Assembly: GCA_907163225.1 (NCBI GenBank)
Contig: OU015322.1
Span: forward strand, 1,713,001-1,777,000
Source: an uncultured Rhodocyclaceae bacterium
GTDB taxonomy: Bacteria; Pseudomonadota; Gammaproteobacteria; Burkholderiales; Rhodocyclaceae
Reading direction: 5' to 3'
Length of the DNA: 64,000 nt
Below, piece by piece: positions 31,488 through 40,040 of the stretch; within the stretch, counting starts at the first letter, position 1; each line of letters opens with the position of its first letter. The position numbers and the translations under genes are program-made. The notes under the pieces are model-generated. The model saw only the letters and a list, made by a program, of their open reading frames with translations. It was not told the origin of the DNA and ran no database searches.

Positions 31488-32216
31488 ATGAAGCAGCCTG
31501 CCTTAGAACATCCCGTTGATCTGAAAGTGTATTGTGATGAGAGTTGCCACCTAGAACATGACGGTAGCGATGTAATGGTACTAGGGGCGCTATGTGCTCG
31601 TAACGCCGAAGTTGAGCGCGTAATCCGTACGATTAAATCGTTACGCGAAGAGCATAACTACCGAACCGAAATCAAGTGGACAAAGCTTTTTGCGAAACAG
31701 TGGCCTTTTTACAAAAAGTTAATCGACTTGTTTCTGGATGACGATGCTTTTCGTTTTAAAGCAACCGTCGTTCTGAACAAGAGCCAGCTTGACCATGAGC
31801 AATTCAATGAAAATTCTCATGGAACGTTTTATTACAAGATGATGTATTACGCACTTCGCGACTTTGTAGAGCCACAAAAAAGTCTGCGAATATATTTGGA
31901 CTATATGGATACCATGGGAGGCACTAAGGCGGCCACTCTTGCCAATGTACTTAGGAATAAGTTCTTGGCAACTCCCGATGCGCTAAATGTTCACATAATT
32001 CGGTCGCATGAATCGCAAATAATCCAACTTTGTGACTTGTTGATTGGCGCGATTTCATACGCCAACCGTACTGATATACCAAAAACAAGCACAATTAAGA
32101 ATCAGATCGTCGCTTACTTGGAGGAGAAGCTTTGCCGCTCCCTACAGAGTGGTACACCGCCATGGGAAGAGAAGTTCAACCTGTTCATGTTCACGCCGAG
32201 GGCCAGAGCATGCTGA
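31488..32216 (+). CDS. DUF3800 protein (RNase H-like fold) linked to type I RM
   Basis: 242 residues. LKVYCDESCHLEHDGSDVMV at the start and QIIQLCDLLIGAISYANR near 180 are the conserved acidic blocks of DUF3800, a family predicted to have an RNase H-like fold and often found in defence islands. It lies 25 bases after hsdS on the same strand and overlaps the next gene by 7 bases, so it is probably in the hsd operon. Its exact role is unknown. Confidence 0.82.
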   Translation: MKQPALEHPVDLKVYCDESCHLEHDGSDVMVLGALCARNAEVERVIRTIKSLREEHNYRTEIKWTKLFAKQWPFYKKLIDLFLDDDAFRFKATVVLNKSQLDHEQFNENSHGTFYYKMMYYALRDFVEPQKSLRIYLDYMDTMGGTKAATLANVLRNKFLATPDALNVHIIRSHESQIIQLCDLLIGAISYANRTDIPKTSTIKNQIVAYLEEKLCRSLQSGTPPWEEKFNLFMFTPRARAC

Positions 32217-32752
32217 GCCAACCTCTTAAATTGGGCCAAGTGGACGCGACAAAACTGATTGACTACCTATATGGGTTCTTTTACAGAGACTTTGTAATAG
32301 GCACGACCCTACTTAATAAACAGATCGTAATAGACCCTGAATGTCATCGAAAAGATGCTGGCAAGGAAAAAAGTTTTTGGCATCTCACAACCCGGAACAA
32401 TTCAAGGCAAGTTAGACAGGGGGCAAGATACGTCACACTGAAAGAACGACTTACTGACTATCCTCGTTCTGAGCGCATTGAATGGGTCAAGCAGATCATC
32501 GAAAACCATTCACATGATCGCATACGTTATTTTTACCATCAAGAAACTGATAGCAAGCAGATACGCCTTTATTTGTGGGCTTTTCAAGATGACTTTGTGG
32601 TCATTTTGCAAAAACTTGGACGTAACAGTTCGTCCATCTTAGTGACAAGTTTTTTCATCACTTACGATGATAAACGCGATGTCTACGAGAAACGTCTCGC
32701 CCGTTTTCAGTCAGGGGGGGCTCCCGAATTGAAAGGCTGCGAGTGGTTCTGA
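32210..32752 (+). CDS. Possible BECR-fold (PBECR-type) nuclease
   Basis: 180 residues from an ATG at 32210 that overlaps the stop of the DUF3800 gene. Segments such as IVIDPECHRKDAGKEKSFWH, RIEWVKQIIENHSHDRIRYF and SILVTSFFITYDDKRDVYEK resemble phage-type Barnase/EndoU/ColicinE5/RelE-like nucleases: conserved histidine and arginines, then a strand ending TSFF. This assignment is by pattern only and moderate. If right, a candidate RNA-cleaving toxin is translationally coupled to a DUF3800 protein behind a restriction system. A Rho-independent terminator follows at once. Confidence 0.5.
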   Translation: MLSQPLKLGQVDATKLIDYLYGFFYRDFVIGTTLLNKQIVIDPECHRKDAGKEKSFWHLTTRNNSRQVRQGARYVTLKERLTDYPRSERIEWVKQIIENHSHDRIRYFYHQETDSKQIRLYLWAFQDDFVVILQKLGRNSSSILVTSFFITYDDKRDVYEKRLARFQSGGAPELKGCEWF

Positions 32753-32758
32753 AATGAA

Positions 32759-32786
32759 AACGCTGCCTAGAAGGCAGCGTTTTTTG
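32759..32786 (+). terminator. Terminator of the hsd-DUF3800-nuclease operon
   Basis: ACGCTGCC (32760-32767) pairs with GGCAGCGT (32773-32780) over a 5-base loop and ends in a T-run. It lies directly after the last gene of the operon. Confidence 0.88.
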
Positions 32787-32896
32787 GAAGATGGTCGCCT
32801 ATTATAGGCCGGGCGAAACGGCCACCTCTTCTTACGCAATGGTAAGTGAGCGACTTGATGTTAGCAAAGCTAACGCAGATACTCCAATTAAATTTA

Positions 32897-33517
32897 TTAA
32901 TCGACAGTCGTGATCAGGTCGGTGTCTTGACGACAAGCACGCCCTGCAAGCAGCACCAGCGCGCTACGCCGCCCGCCTGCGCCGATGGTCAGAGATAACA
33001 CAACAGCCATTGCAGCCACCAAGCAGCCCACCCCAGCCACCTGCCAGCCTTGAAGACTGGCATAGATAGCAGCACCCGCGCACGCCAGGACGCCCAGCAA
33101 GGCCACTCCTGCCGGCTGCCTGGCTGCTGCCCGTTCCTGGATGTCGCGTATGTTGTATTCAAAAGCCTCCTCGCTCATTTCCAGGCCGTAACGCTCCATC
33201 GCCTCCTGTAGCCGCATGATGAATTCGTCCGAATGCCGGATGATAGGTCGACCTCCACTGAACGCCCCTGCATGGCAAGCCTCGTGCAAATACAGCGCCA
33301 AACAAACACAATCACCGTGCGCAACGGCTGCCGGGGAAAGGTAAATCTGATGCTCGCTGGGAACATAGAGCCCCAGCGCATTGCTGCCATCATCAGCTCG
33401 AATTCCGGCCAGATCAGCGACGGCGAATGAAAAACCTTCCAGAAGGCGTGCCAGATGGTCGCGCTTCTCGCCCGGGCAGGCCTGGAATAGCATTGCAGTA
33501 ATTTTTGCGTGTGTCAT
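32897..33517 (-). CDS. Membrane protein with HExxH-type motif, mobilization operon
   Basis: 206 residues from the ATG at 33517, with GGAG upstream; the longer open frame is not used. It has HEACH at residues 78-82, fitting the HExxH zinc-protease pattern, and two hydrophobic segments near the C-terminus (VALLGVLACAGAAIYASL; VAGVGCLVAAMAVVLSLTIG). No family recognised. Predicted as a tail-anchored or two-helix membrane protein with a possible metallopeptidase domain. It is the last gene in the operon running down from mobB and mobC. Confidence 0.6.
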   Translation of the reverse strand: MTHAKITAMLFQACPGEKRDHLARLLEGFSFAVADLAGIRADDGSNALGLYVPSEHQIYLSPAAVAHGDCVCLALYLHEACHAGAFSGGRPIIRHSDEFIMRLQEAMERYGLEMSEEAFEYNIRDIQERAAARQPAGVALLGVLACAGAAIYASLQGWQVAGVGCLVAAMAVVLSLTIGAGGRRSALVLLAGRACRQDTDLITTVD

Positions 33518-33533
33518 TTTGTGTTCTCCGGGG

Positions 33534-33770
33534 TTAAGAATTGATGATGTGGTCAATGCCATCGATGGTCGATGACAAGCTGTAAAAACGGTAATCAAGC
33601 GCAATGCACCGCCGCAGGGCGGCAAGGATGAGATCGCCGTCAGCCACCTGGCCTTGCAACGCCGCGACGTTGTCCAGCACCTCCTCCACTGTTTGAGCCT
33701 GGCCCAGTTCAGAACCAGCCAGCAGCTGCTGGCTGACTGGCGGGTGGTCCATATCGAAGACGTTGCTCAT
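33534..33770 (-). CDS. Small hypothetical protein, mobilization operon
   Basis: 78 residues, acidic and helical, with no recognised domain. Its ATG overlaps the stop of the 49-residue gene as ATGA, and its stop is 16 bases from the next start, so it is a plausible operon member. Confidence 0.55.
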   Translation of the reverse strand: MSNVFDMDHPPVSQQLLAGSELGQAQTVEEVLDNVAALQGQVADGDLILAALRRCIALDYRFYSLSSTIDGIDHIINS

Positions 33771-33916
33771 GGCTTGCCGCCTCCGTGGATCACCGGCTCC
33801 GCAGGCTTTTGCGAGATGTTGTTATTGGGATTGCGCTTACAAGTCGCCAACAGCCGCTGCCCGAGTTCCTTACGAATCGCTGCAACGGTCGGCTTTTCCG
33901 GCTTTTTGTCTTTCAT
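33767..33916 (-). CDS. 49-residue lysine-rich small protein
   Basis: MKDKKPEKPTVAAIRKELGQ at the start; basic and soluble. AAGGAGGT lies 5 bases before the ATG at 33916, a strong ribosome site. The stop overlaps the next ATG by 4 bases. Function unknown; a DNA-binding accessory role is possible but not shown. Confidence 0.65.
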   Translation of the reverse strand: MKDKKPEKPTVAAIRKELGQRLLATCKRNPNNNISQKPAEPVIHGGGKP

Positions 33917-33964
33917 GTGTTACCTCCTTGGATTCAAGATATCTCGGTTGTCGGCGAGGCTATT

Positions 33965-34662
33965 TCAGTCGCAAGCGCAGCCGTCCGGGAACGGCTGGAC
34001 GGTTTTAATGACTTGGTCGCTACCGTCCCCATTCAGAAAACCGAACAGATCGGGCGTGTAATCGATGACGACGCCGCGCAGCTCGCCCAGGAAGGCCAGC
34101 AGGCGTTCACGCTCCTTGAAGGCAATCGGGCGTATTTCGGTGGGGCCGATACTGAGTCTCAGTCCTTTCGATTCCCCGACCAGACGCACGACCTTTTCCC
34201 CACCCCCGTTGTGGCTCCACCACGATTCGGCCGTCGAATATGAATGAGTGCCGGCAAGGCGGCAAAGGCTTTGCAGTGGATCGCCAGGTCTTCGATGTCC
34301 TGGTAGTAGCGCCCGCCCCCGATATGGCGAGGACCAAGGGCTTGCCGCTGGCTGGAAACGAACCATTGATCACTGTTTTTCAGCTGATAACCGGCGGGCA
34401 TGACGAGGCGAAATACAAACTTGCTGATTACCATGATCAGCTCGAATGTCTTTTTCGGCAGCCACGAGGCGCCTTCTATGGCACCGTAAAGGAGGGGCTT
34501 TCCGTGGCCATGATGTCGAAATGCGCCCCAAGCCGCGCCGAAGGCGCAGGCGGCGGCAAAGACGGCGGACAAGGGCTTTAGCAAGAGGACAAGATGTTGT
34601 GCAACGCTCAGCGCAGCTGAGATTGCGATGAACACCAACATGATCTTGAAAATGAATTTCAT
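33965..34662 (-). pseudogene. Membrane protein gene, apparently frameshifted
   Basis: From the ATG at 34662 the frame reads MKFIFKIMLVFIAISAALS, a hydrophobic N-terminus, then a soluble part up to AFAALPALIH near 34245. At that point a second frame carries on sensibly (STAESWWSHNGGGEKVVRLV ... GFLNGDGSDQVIKTV) to a stop at 33965. The uninterrupted first frame instead ends at 34159 in an arginine/glycine-rich tail. A one-base indel around 34235-34245 would join the two parts. Two separate proteins or a sequencing error are alternatives. No family recognised. Confidence 0.45.
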
Positions 34663-34859
34663 TGTGTTGCCTCGAATTTCTGAACTGCTTGCAAATATTG
34701 GTTTGCCGCTTTGTAAGCCAGTTTTTCGGCCATGCTGGCGAATGCCGGCGAGCCGGAAATGGCGTAATCAACGGCAAAACTGCCGACCAGCGAGAACAAA
34801 ACCAGCGTGAACACGAGTGCACTGGTCGCGGAGAAGATAGATTTCTGCTTATCGGCCAT
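34659..34859 (-). CDS. Small membrane protein downstream of mobC
   Basis: 66 residues with one membrane helix (SALVFTLVLFSLVGSFAVDYA). Its start overlaps the mobC stop by 11 bases and its stop overlaps the next start by 4, so it is co-translated with the mobilization genes. Function unknown. Confidence 0.6.
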   Translation of the reverse strand: MADKQKSIFSATSALVFTLVLFSLVGSFAVDYAISGSPAFASMAEKLAYKAANQYLQAVQKFEATQ

Positions 34860-35670
34860 GGTTTTCTCCGGGCCAATTTTGAAAGCTGAAATAGCCGAAT
34901 CGGGCGCGGTGCGTCTCGGTGATCGCCACCGCTTCGCCGTTGAGCTTGACGTGAGTCACACGGGCCATCGCTCTGGCCACCAGCACCTCCACGTTTGGTG
35001 GGCAGACGAAATCGACCCGGCGGAACCGGCCTGCCTTCATATCTTGCAGGTAGGCAAGCCATAACTCTGCATACCGTTTCGGCGTTTTACAGTGCCGCTC
35101 TACCTCTATTGCCACGACCTCGTCGGCAGGACTCGTGGCTACTGCGTCGGGGATCTTCTTCCAGCCTTCGGCCGCAGCCCGGAGGCGCAGAGCGCGCTCC
35201 GGTTGCCAGCGCCATCCGGCGGCCTCGGCCGCCAGGCGTAGGCGCTGGCCGCATAGCTTGTGCTCAACCCATGACGGATTCGTGCGCCCCCGCTCGAAGT
35301 GTGGGGAATCGAAGGCATCCGCCACGGCGCAGCCGTGGGGCGTGATGCCAAACAGCTTCAGCTGCCTGCCTGCGAAGGGGATTGCTTCGCAAGCAATGAG
35401 CGCGTCGCGCTCCATTGCGGCCAGTGCGTCCAGCGCACGGCGGCGGGAGACGCCCATTACGACGGCGGCGATTTCCGACGTCGTCCAGACTTCGCTACTT
35501 GCCAGGAAACGGAGCAGCGATGACCTCTTGTCGGCTGCCCGCGCAAGACGCTGAGTATGTGTCATGGCTGGGAGCGCGGTACGGGTTGCGCCTGCCGGCT
35601 GCGCTGGCTCTGGCGCGGGACCGCCGGGTGGAAGCCCGGGCAGGTCTTGGGTTTTGTCGCATTGCTGCAT
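34849..35670 (-). CDS. mobC: MOBC-family relaxase (CloDF13 MobC-like)
   Basis: 273 residues from the ATG at 35670, preceded by AAAGGACAG. The N-terminal winged-helix part (RLARAADKRSSLLRFLASSE, VVMGVSRRRALDALAAMERD) is of the Replic_Relax type. The C-terminal part has D175 in IPDAV, then E189-x-E191 in AIEVERHCK and K195, matching the PD-(D/E)xK-like centre of MOBC relaxases such as CloDF13 MobC and pAD1 TraX. These nick oriT without the usual HUH motif. The gene follows a VirD4-like gene, as in CloDF13 mobB-mobC. oriT is expected nearby, probably in the hairpin-rich segment upstream of mobB. Confidence 0.78.
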   Translation of the reverse strand: MQQCDKTQDLPGLPPGGPAPEPAQPAGATRTALPAMTHTQRLARAADKRSSLLRFLASSEVWTTSEIAAVVMGVSRRRALDALAAMERDALIACEAIPFAGRQLKLFGITPHGCAVADAFDSPHFERGRTNPSWVEHKLCGQRLRLAAEAAGWRWQPERALRLRAAAEGWKKIPDAVATSPADEVVAIEVERHCKTPKRYAELWLAYLQDMKAGRFRRVDFVCPPNVEVLVARAMARVTHVKLNGEAVAITETHRARFGYFSFQNWPGENHGR

Positions 35671-35752
35671 AATTTCTGTCCTTTCTTGTTTCGACAAGAT
35701 CAGTATCGGGCGACTTCTCGGGAAGCTATTTCTGCCGTCGCCCGGTGGGCGA

Positions 35753-37600
35753 TCAGTCAAGATCCAGAGCACCACCGGCCGGCTTCGCTAGCTCGGCGTG
35801 CTCGAAATCTGGATAGGGCTCTTCGTTAACGATCTCCTCCGGCGTAGCCGGGAGATCGTCCAGGGCGAGCATGGCGGCAGCCACGCTGCCCGTGGCGGCC
35901 GAAGCCGCCGACTCCGGCATCGGTGCTACGGTCGGCGTAATCGCCGCTCTCGTCCGTTCCCCAGCGTTTACAGGCGCGGTGAAGCAAAACCGGGTGAGCG
36001 CGTCGGGAAGAATGAAAGCGGCGCAACCTTTTGGCATGCGGCGCAACATATTTGAGTCGAAGTGGAAGCGCTCGCTCTGGCGAATGGTGCGGTCGGCCTC
36101 GACCCGCTCGGACAAGGCCATACCCCGGGAGACCCGGCGGGACTCATCGTCAACCTGCACCACACCTGTTGCTTTCGCCACTTCGTCTACTGTGTCCCCG
36201 TCGCTAATCGAATAACAGATTTTTAGCGTCGTGTTCTCGCACACTGATCCCTTGACAGCCTCCTTGTCGAGGTCTCCGGGCACGTTTGCCAAATCCGAGA
36301 ACGACTGCATAGCGAGGATGGTGTGGAGCCCCCACCCAGCCGACGCACCCAAAGAAACCATGAACGCGGGCGAAATGTGCACGCGGAATTCGTCGGCGAG
36401 GACGCAGATCGTCCGCCCAGGCTTGAGCTGATCCCGGTTTTTGACCCGGAATAGCAGATGCAGCATGATCATTCGCTGAATAATGAGCGAGGTGGTATTA
36501 ATCATGTCCCCACACACGTAGAGTAGACCGCCCTCCTGCTCGCCGGCGTAGATGGAAACGCCCCCGGTTCCGCACGGCCGGTTGATCGCCGGCACATCGG
36601 CCAGGTCGCGCATGCTGGCGGCAAAGCTCTTGCACTCTTCCCAGGTATCGCCGAGGGCTGCAACGCAGTCACGCGGCGTTTTGCCGGGGTTCGCAGCAAC
36701 CCAGCGGGCTACCTGCCTTGCTGCTGCACGATCTTCGAGGCGATAGAAGTCTGCATCGGTGCCTTTCGGCGTCAGTCCCAAGGCTCCGATCAGCAAAGAT
36801 TCGATTGTCTGGGCCGTGTGCTCACAGCAATGCTCAAAAATGTTGATTTGTGGCGGCTGCCCTTGGTTGATGTTAATAAACCGGTAAGGCAAATTGTGCT
36901 CATCACATACTTTTTTGAAGATATGTGGCATGTAATTGTCAATCTTTGGGTCCAGCACTACCCCGAATTCCCTTTTCATGATCGCTTGCGACATCAGCGA
37001 CTGAACAACAACACCCTTCCCTGAGCGGCTACGGCCAGTCAACAATACGTGGCTGATTTTCCAGGCCTCGTAGTCGTAATAGATTGGCTGCTTGTGTTCA
37101 TCCTTGCCAACAAAGATCTTTTTCAGATCGGTCGGTCCCGTCCAGAATTTTTCCGGATCGTATTGACCGATACTTTTTGGAAGCAGCTTTTCGATATTTC
37201 TGATATCGGTCTTTTTATTGCGCTCCAAGGAGGTGTGAGCCGTGAGCTTCGCACTCAGCTTGTTCGTTTGCTGCGGCAGAAACCGGAGCAGAGCAAACGT
37301 AAGAGCCAGTGAAGCTGCCAGCGATGCTGTGTATTTCCAAGCAACGCCTAAGCCTGCGAGATGCGACTGAGTTAATACGACCGCAACTGCCCAATTTCCG
37401 GCAAAAGCAAATATCGGGACTAAGCCGAGAATAGCCAGCCGATTTAAGGCACGAGCAATTAAACCAGGTTCGCGGTCATCGCCCGTTATATCGATAGCAA
37501 CGATTGCCAGTGGCAATAAAGCCCCGGCTAAATAAATGTGGGGGATAGACAAAACCCAAAGGCACACGATACCCCAGTAACTGATTACGGCATGAAACAT
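35753..37600 (-). CDS. mobB: VirD4/TraG-like coupling protein (CloDF13 MobB-like)
   Basis: 615 residues. Three or four N-terminal membrane helices are followed by a soluble motor domain: Walker A GRSRSGKG with Lys195 and Walker B ICVLADEF. It is an inner-membrane ATPase that hands the relaxase-DNA complex to a secretion channel. Size and order (coupling protein, then relaxase) match the CloDF13 mobilization pair. No other type IV secretion genes are in the island, so transfer would need a helper conjugation system. Confidence 0.85.
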   Translation of the reverse strand: MFHAVISYWGIVCLWVLSIPHIYLAGALLPLAIVAIDITGDDREPGLIARALNRLAILGLVPIFAFAGNWAVAVVLTQSHLAGLGVAWKYTASLAASLALTFALLRFLPQQTNKLSAKLTAHTSLERNKKTDIRNIEKLLPKSIGQYDPEKFWTGPTDLKKIFVGKDEHKQPIYYDYEAWKISHVLLTGRSRSGKGVVVQSLMSQAIMKREFGVVLDPKIDNYMPHIFKKVCDEHNLPYRFININQGQPPQINIFEHCCEHTAQTIESLLIGALGLTPKGTDADFYRLEDRAAARQVARWVAANPGKTPRDCVAALGDTWEECKSFAASMRDLADVPAINRPCGTGGVSIYAGEQEGGLLYVCGDMINTTSLIIQRMIMLHLLFRVKNRDQLKPGRTICVLADEFRVHISPAFMVSLGASAGWGLHTILAMQSFSDLANVPGDLDKEAVKGSVCENTTLKICYSISDGDTVDEVAKATGVVQVDDESRRVSRGMALSERVEADRTIRQSERFHFDSNMLRRMPKGCAAFILPDALTRFCFTAPVNAGERTRAAITPTVAPMPESAASAATGSVAAAMLALDDLPATPEEIVNEEPYPDFEHAELAKPAGGALDLD

Positions 37601-38630
37601 AATTAGCCTCGCTTTCTATTTACGATGATTCATTATCACCGCTGAATCGAATAGGCTAATTTGGCTAAACGCTGGGGCCACCAGCGAAGCAGGATGGCCG
37701 GTAAGCCGGAGCTATCCGGCGCGCAGCCTGGTTAATATCGAAGATATTGTCCAGTCGGAGGCAAGCCGGATTTATCGGCGCGCAGTGGCAAAGTTATTCC
37801 GCCAGGAATAATGCGCAGTAAATTTCCGCGCTCACGCGGATATTTACGGAGAGGGTCCGGCGCAGCCGGGGCGAGGCGTCCAGCCGCAGCCCCCGAGCCC
37901 TCGGCGAAGGGACGGGGGGAGCCGAAGGCGAATTTTGGCCCAAGCCAAAATAGGGCGCCCCAGCGCCCGGTCGTCTTTGGGGGGCAACGCCCCGCTCCCG
38001 GACCGAAGGGCCCGGGCAACCTCTTTTATTGCATCCCCGCAAGGGGATGTTTCGAGCCGCAGGCGAGAAAGTAGAGGCGTAGCCGATACCACCCGAAGGC
38101 GAGAATTCGCCGAGGGTTAAAAGAGGTTGCCCGGGCGCGAAGCGATCCGGAGCCCGTGAGGTCGTACCCCGTAGGGGTGCGGCCGCTGCAGGTCTGCCGC
38201 AGGCAGGCCGTGAAGGCAAGGAGCAGAGAGCAGGACTGGCGTCCAGCCAGGCCAGTCAAGGGAATCGGCCCTAGCCGACGCGCGTAGCGCGCCTTGACGG
38301 TGGTCACTGAACAGCCGCAGGAAGCACCACAGGTGCGCCCGAAGGTGCGCCGTTGAGATGCGCCATGCTGCCGCGTCGCAGGCTTGGCGGACCATGCGGC
38401 GCAGCGCCGCGGCGTAGCTGCTGACAAGCGGCAACTATGAGGCGACCAGAGATGACATGCGAGGCAAGGCGCTGGGGGAACCTGTATTTGAATCCGATTC
38501 TGATTCTGAATCGGATTCAGAACCGAAACTGAATCGGAAACTGAAGCAGCAAGAAAAAGGAGCCAGGCGAACCCGGCTCCAACATTGCCCCGTGCAACGA
38601 AATGACAAAAATATTTTTTACTTTGTAATA
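37601..38630. other. Hairpin-rich noncoding region, candidate oriT
   Basis: About 1 kb upstream of mobB without a credible gene. By eye I see many perfect short hairpins: around 37734-37748, 37820-37845, 37932-37951, 38032-38049 and 38165-38177. There is also an imperfect repeat of AAGCCGGA...CGGCGCGCAG at about 37703 and 37763. An 18-base perfect inverted repeat occupies 38011-38028 and 38118-38135. Open frames here are shadows of the repeats. An origin of transfer is the simplest explanation beside a relaxase and coupling gene. Confidence 0.5.
38011..38135. repeat. 18-base inverted repeat flanking a small hairpin
   Basis: CCCGGGCAACCTCTTTTA at 38011-38028 and its exact reverse complement at 38118-38135 enclose 89 bases, including a CATCCCC/GGGGATG hairpin. 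The whole could fold as one long stem, or mark the ends of a small element. Confidence 0.6.
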
Positions 38631-38978
38631 TTATTTTTGCTTGAACTGCTTCGAATTTTGGCAATTCGATTCGGATGAAATTGGGCCAATTCGCCCGGTT
38701 TCGAATCGCTCCTTGAAATCGTTTTTTTCAGCTGGAGTCATCAGCGAATAAAATTCATCTGATTTCATTTTATCGGCCGATGATGCTGTAAATCCCATGG
38801 CCAAAATACTTAAAAAGTAAATGGCAATTAGCCAACGCGCCCACCTATTTAATCTGCGCGACCATTTATTTACCACGTTCGGCGTAAGGTTTTCGCCTCT
38901 CGCTGTTTCCATTGTTGCCACGCCCAGTGCGGCGCCGCTCAGCGCTGCTTTGATTCGCTTGATAAAAATATCAGTCAT
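38631..38978 (-). CDS. Small single-helix membrane protein of the island
   Basis: 115 residues from the ATG at 38978 with AAGGAC upstream. It has one clear membrane helix (WARWLIAIYFLSILAMGFT) and a charged, lysine-rich tail. No family recognised. It stands alone between the hairpin-rich region and a gene-poor stretch, and its AT-rich sequence differs sharply from the GC-rich DNA beside it. Confidence 0.55.
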   Translation of the reverse strand: MTDIFIKRIKAALSGAALGVATMETARGENLTPNVVNKWSRRLNRWARWLIAIYFLSILAMGFTASSADKMKSDEFYSLMTPAEKNDFKERFETGRIGPISSESNCQNSKQFKQK

Positions 38979-39239
38979 ATTTTAAAGTCCTTCAGTTTGG
39001 TTATAGACACTGATATTTTATATCTGACGTATCGATTGGTTATTTTGAAGACTATTCAAGCAAAAAGGCGTCTATTGCCGGCTTTGCTTATTACGGGTAT
39101 CCGGATTTTTCGGTGGACGGACTGGTTTGATCGAACCACCTCGAATTGCATGGGCAATATGGATAATTGATTGTGCACCGCGCAAATGCGCCGGCAGTTC
39201 CGGCTAACGGGTTTGCATCCCCACAGGCAGCTCGGTGCC

Positions 39240-39388
39240 TATTCTGTTGAAAAACTCGCTTATTCGCGAATAGGGAGGTTGGGTAAAAGAGCTCGATGTT
39301 CACAATCGAGCTGTATTCGACGATCTAGTCCCCGGGAAGGCTTCGACATACCTTGGAAGAACCCAGTTTTGGGTTTTTCAACAGAATA
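39240..39388. mobile_element. MITE-like element with 4-bp target duplication
   Basis: 149 bp with perfect 16-base terminal inverted repeats (TATTCTGTTGAAAAAC at 39240-39255, complement at 39373-39388), flanked on both sides by TGCC (39236-39239 and 39389-39392). It has no coding capacity. The parent transposon family was not identified. Confidence 0.6.
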
Positions 39389-40000
39389 TGCCCTTAGCGG
39401 ACATAGGCCAGTTGGGAAAGCGGACGCTCAGGAATGTTTGAATTGAGGGACCTGCGCGGCTTTTTGCGTAAGCCCCGTCGAATGATAAGAGGGGCGATGT
39501 TAGAGGCCGCCAAGGCCAAGCCACTCCCTCGCACGAACCGGAGGCTTGGCTTTCGGAAAGCCAGAGGCGCCATAGTTATAGGACTGACCTAGTGAATTCT
39601 CAGCTACAACAGTTGCTGAAGGGTCCGAGAGCGCTTTTGCTGAGCATGGTCAGTAATCGCGATTGCAAAAGGCGAGTTTTTGTTCACGCACAGTGATGCT
39701 GACGGGGGTGTGCCCTCACCGAAGGTGAGGGGTTAGGTTCACCCGCAGAGAATGACGGGGTTGCATTCGTCATTAACCGCTTTATTCTAAACGTCATAAA
39801 AACTGAGCGGGCTCGCTCGACTATAAACGATTTGAGCAACCCGCTAAAATGCATATAGCATTCGTGGCGCGTACGGTTTGTTCACGGACGCCGATGATAT
39901 GAGCAGTATTGGCTTGCCGGTGGCGCGGGAGTGTCGGGTCAAGGGCGGGCATCGCCCGGCGAAGCGAACCCTTGACGCGACAGAATTGAGACAAGCTGGT

Positions 40001-40040
40001 GTATGGCTAAGGTCGCGGCATGCCGTGGCCTTAGCCATAC
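40001..40040. repeat. 40-base near-perfect palindrome
   Basis: GTATGGCTAAGG at 40001-40012 mirrors CCTTAGCCATAC at 40029-40040, and the inner 16 bases also pair except for two G-T positions. No T-run follows. It lies 190 bases before the HSP90-like gene. Confidence 0.65.

Noticed and set aside
38026-38664. Open frames in the hairpin-rich region
   Set aside because: Composed of repeat sequence with low-complexity translation, no ribosome site and no conserved pattern.
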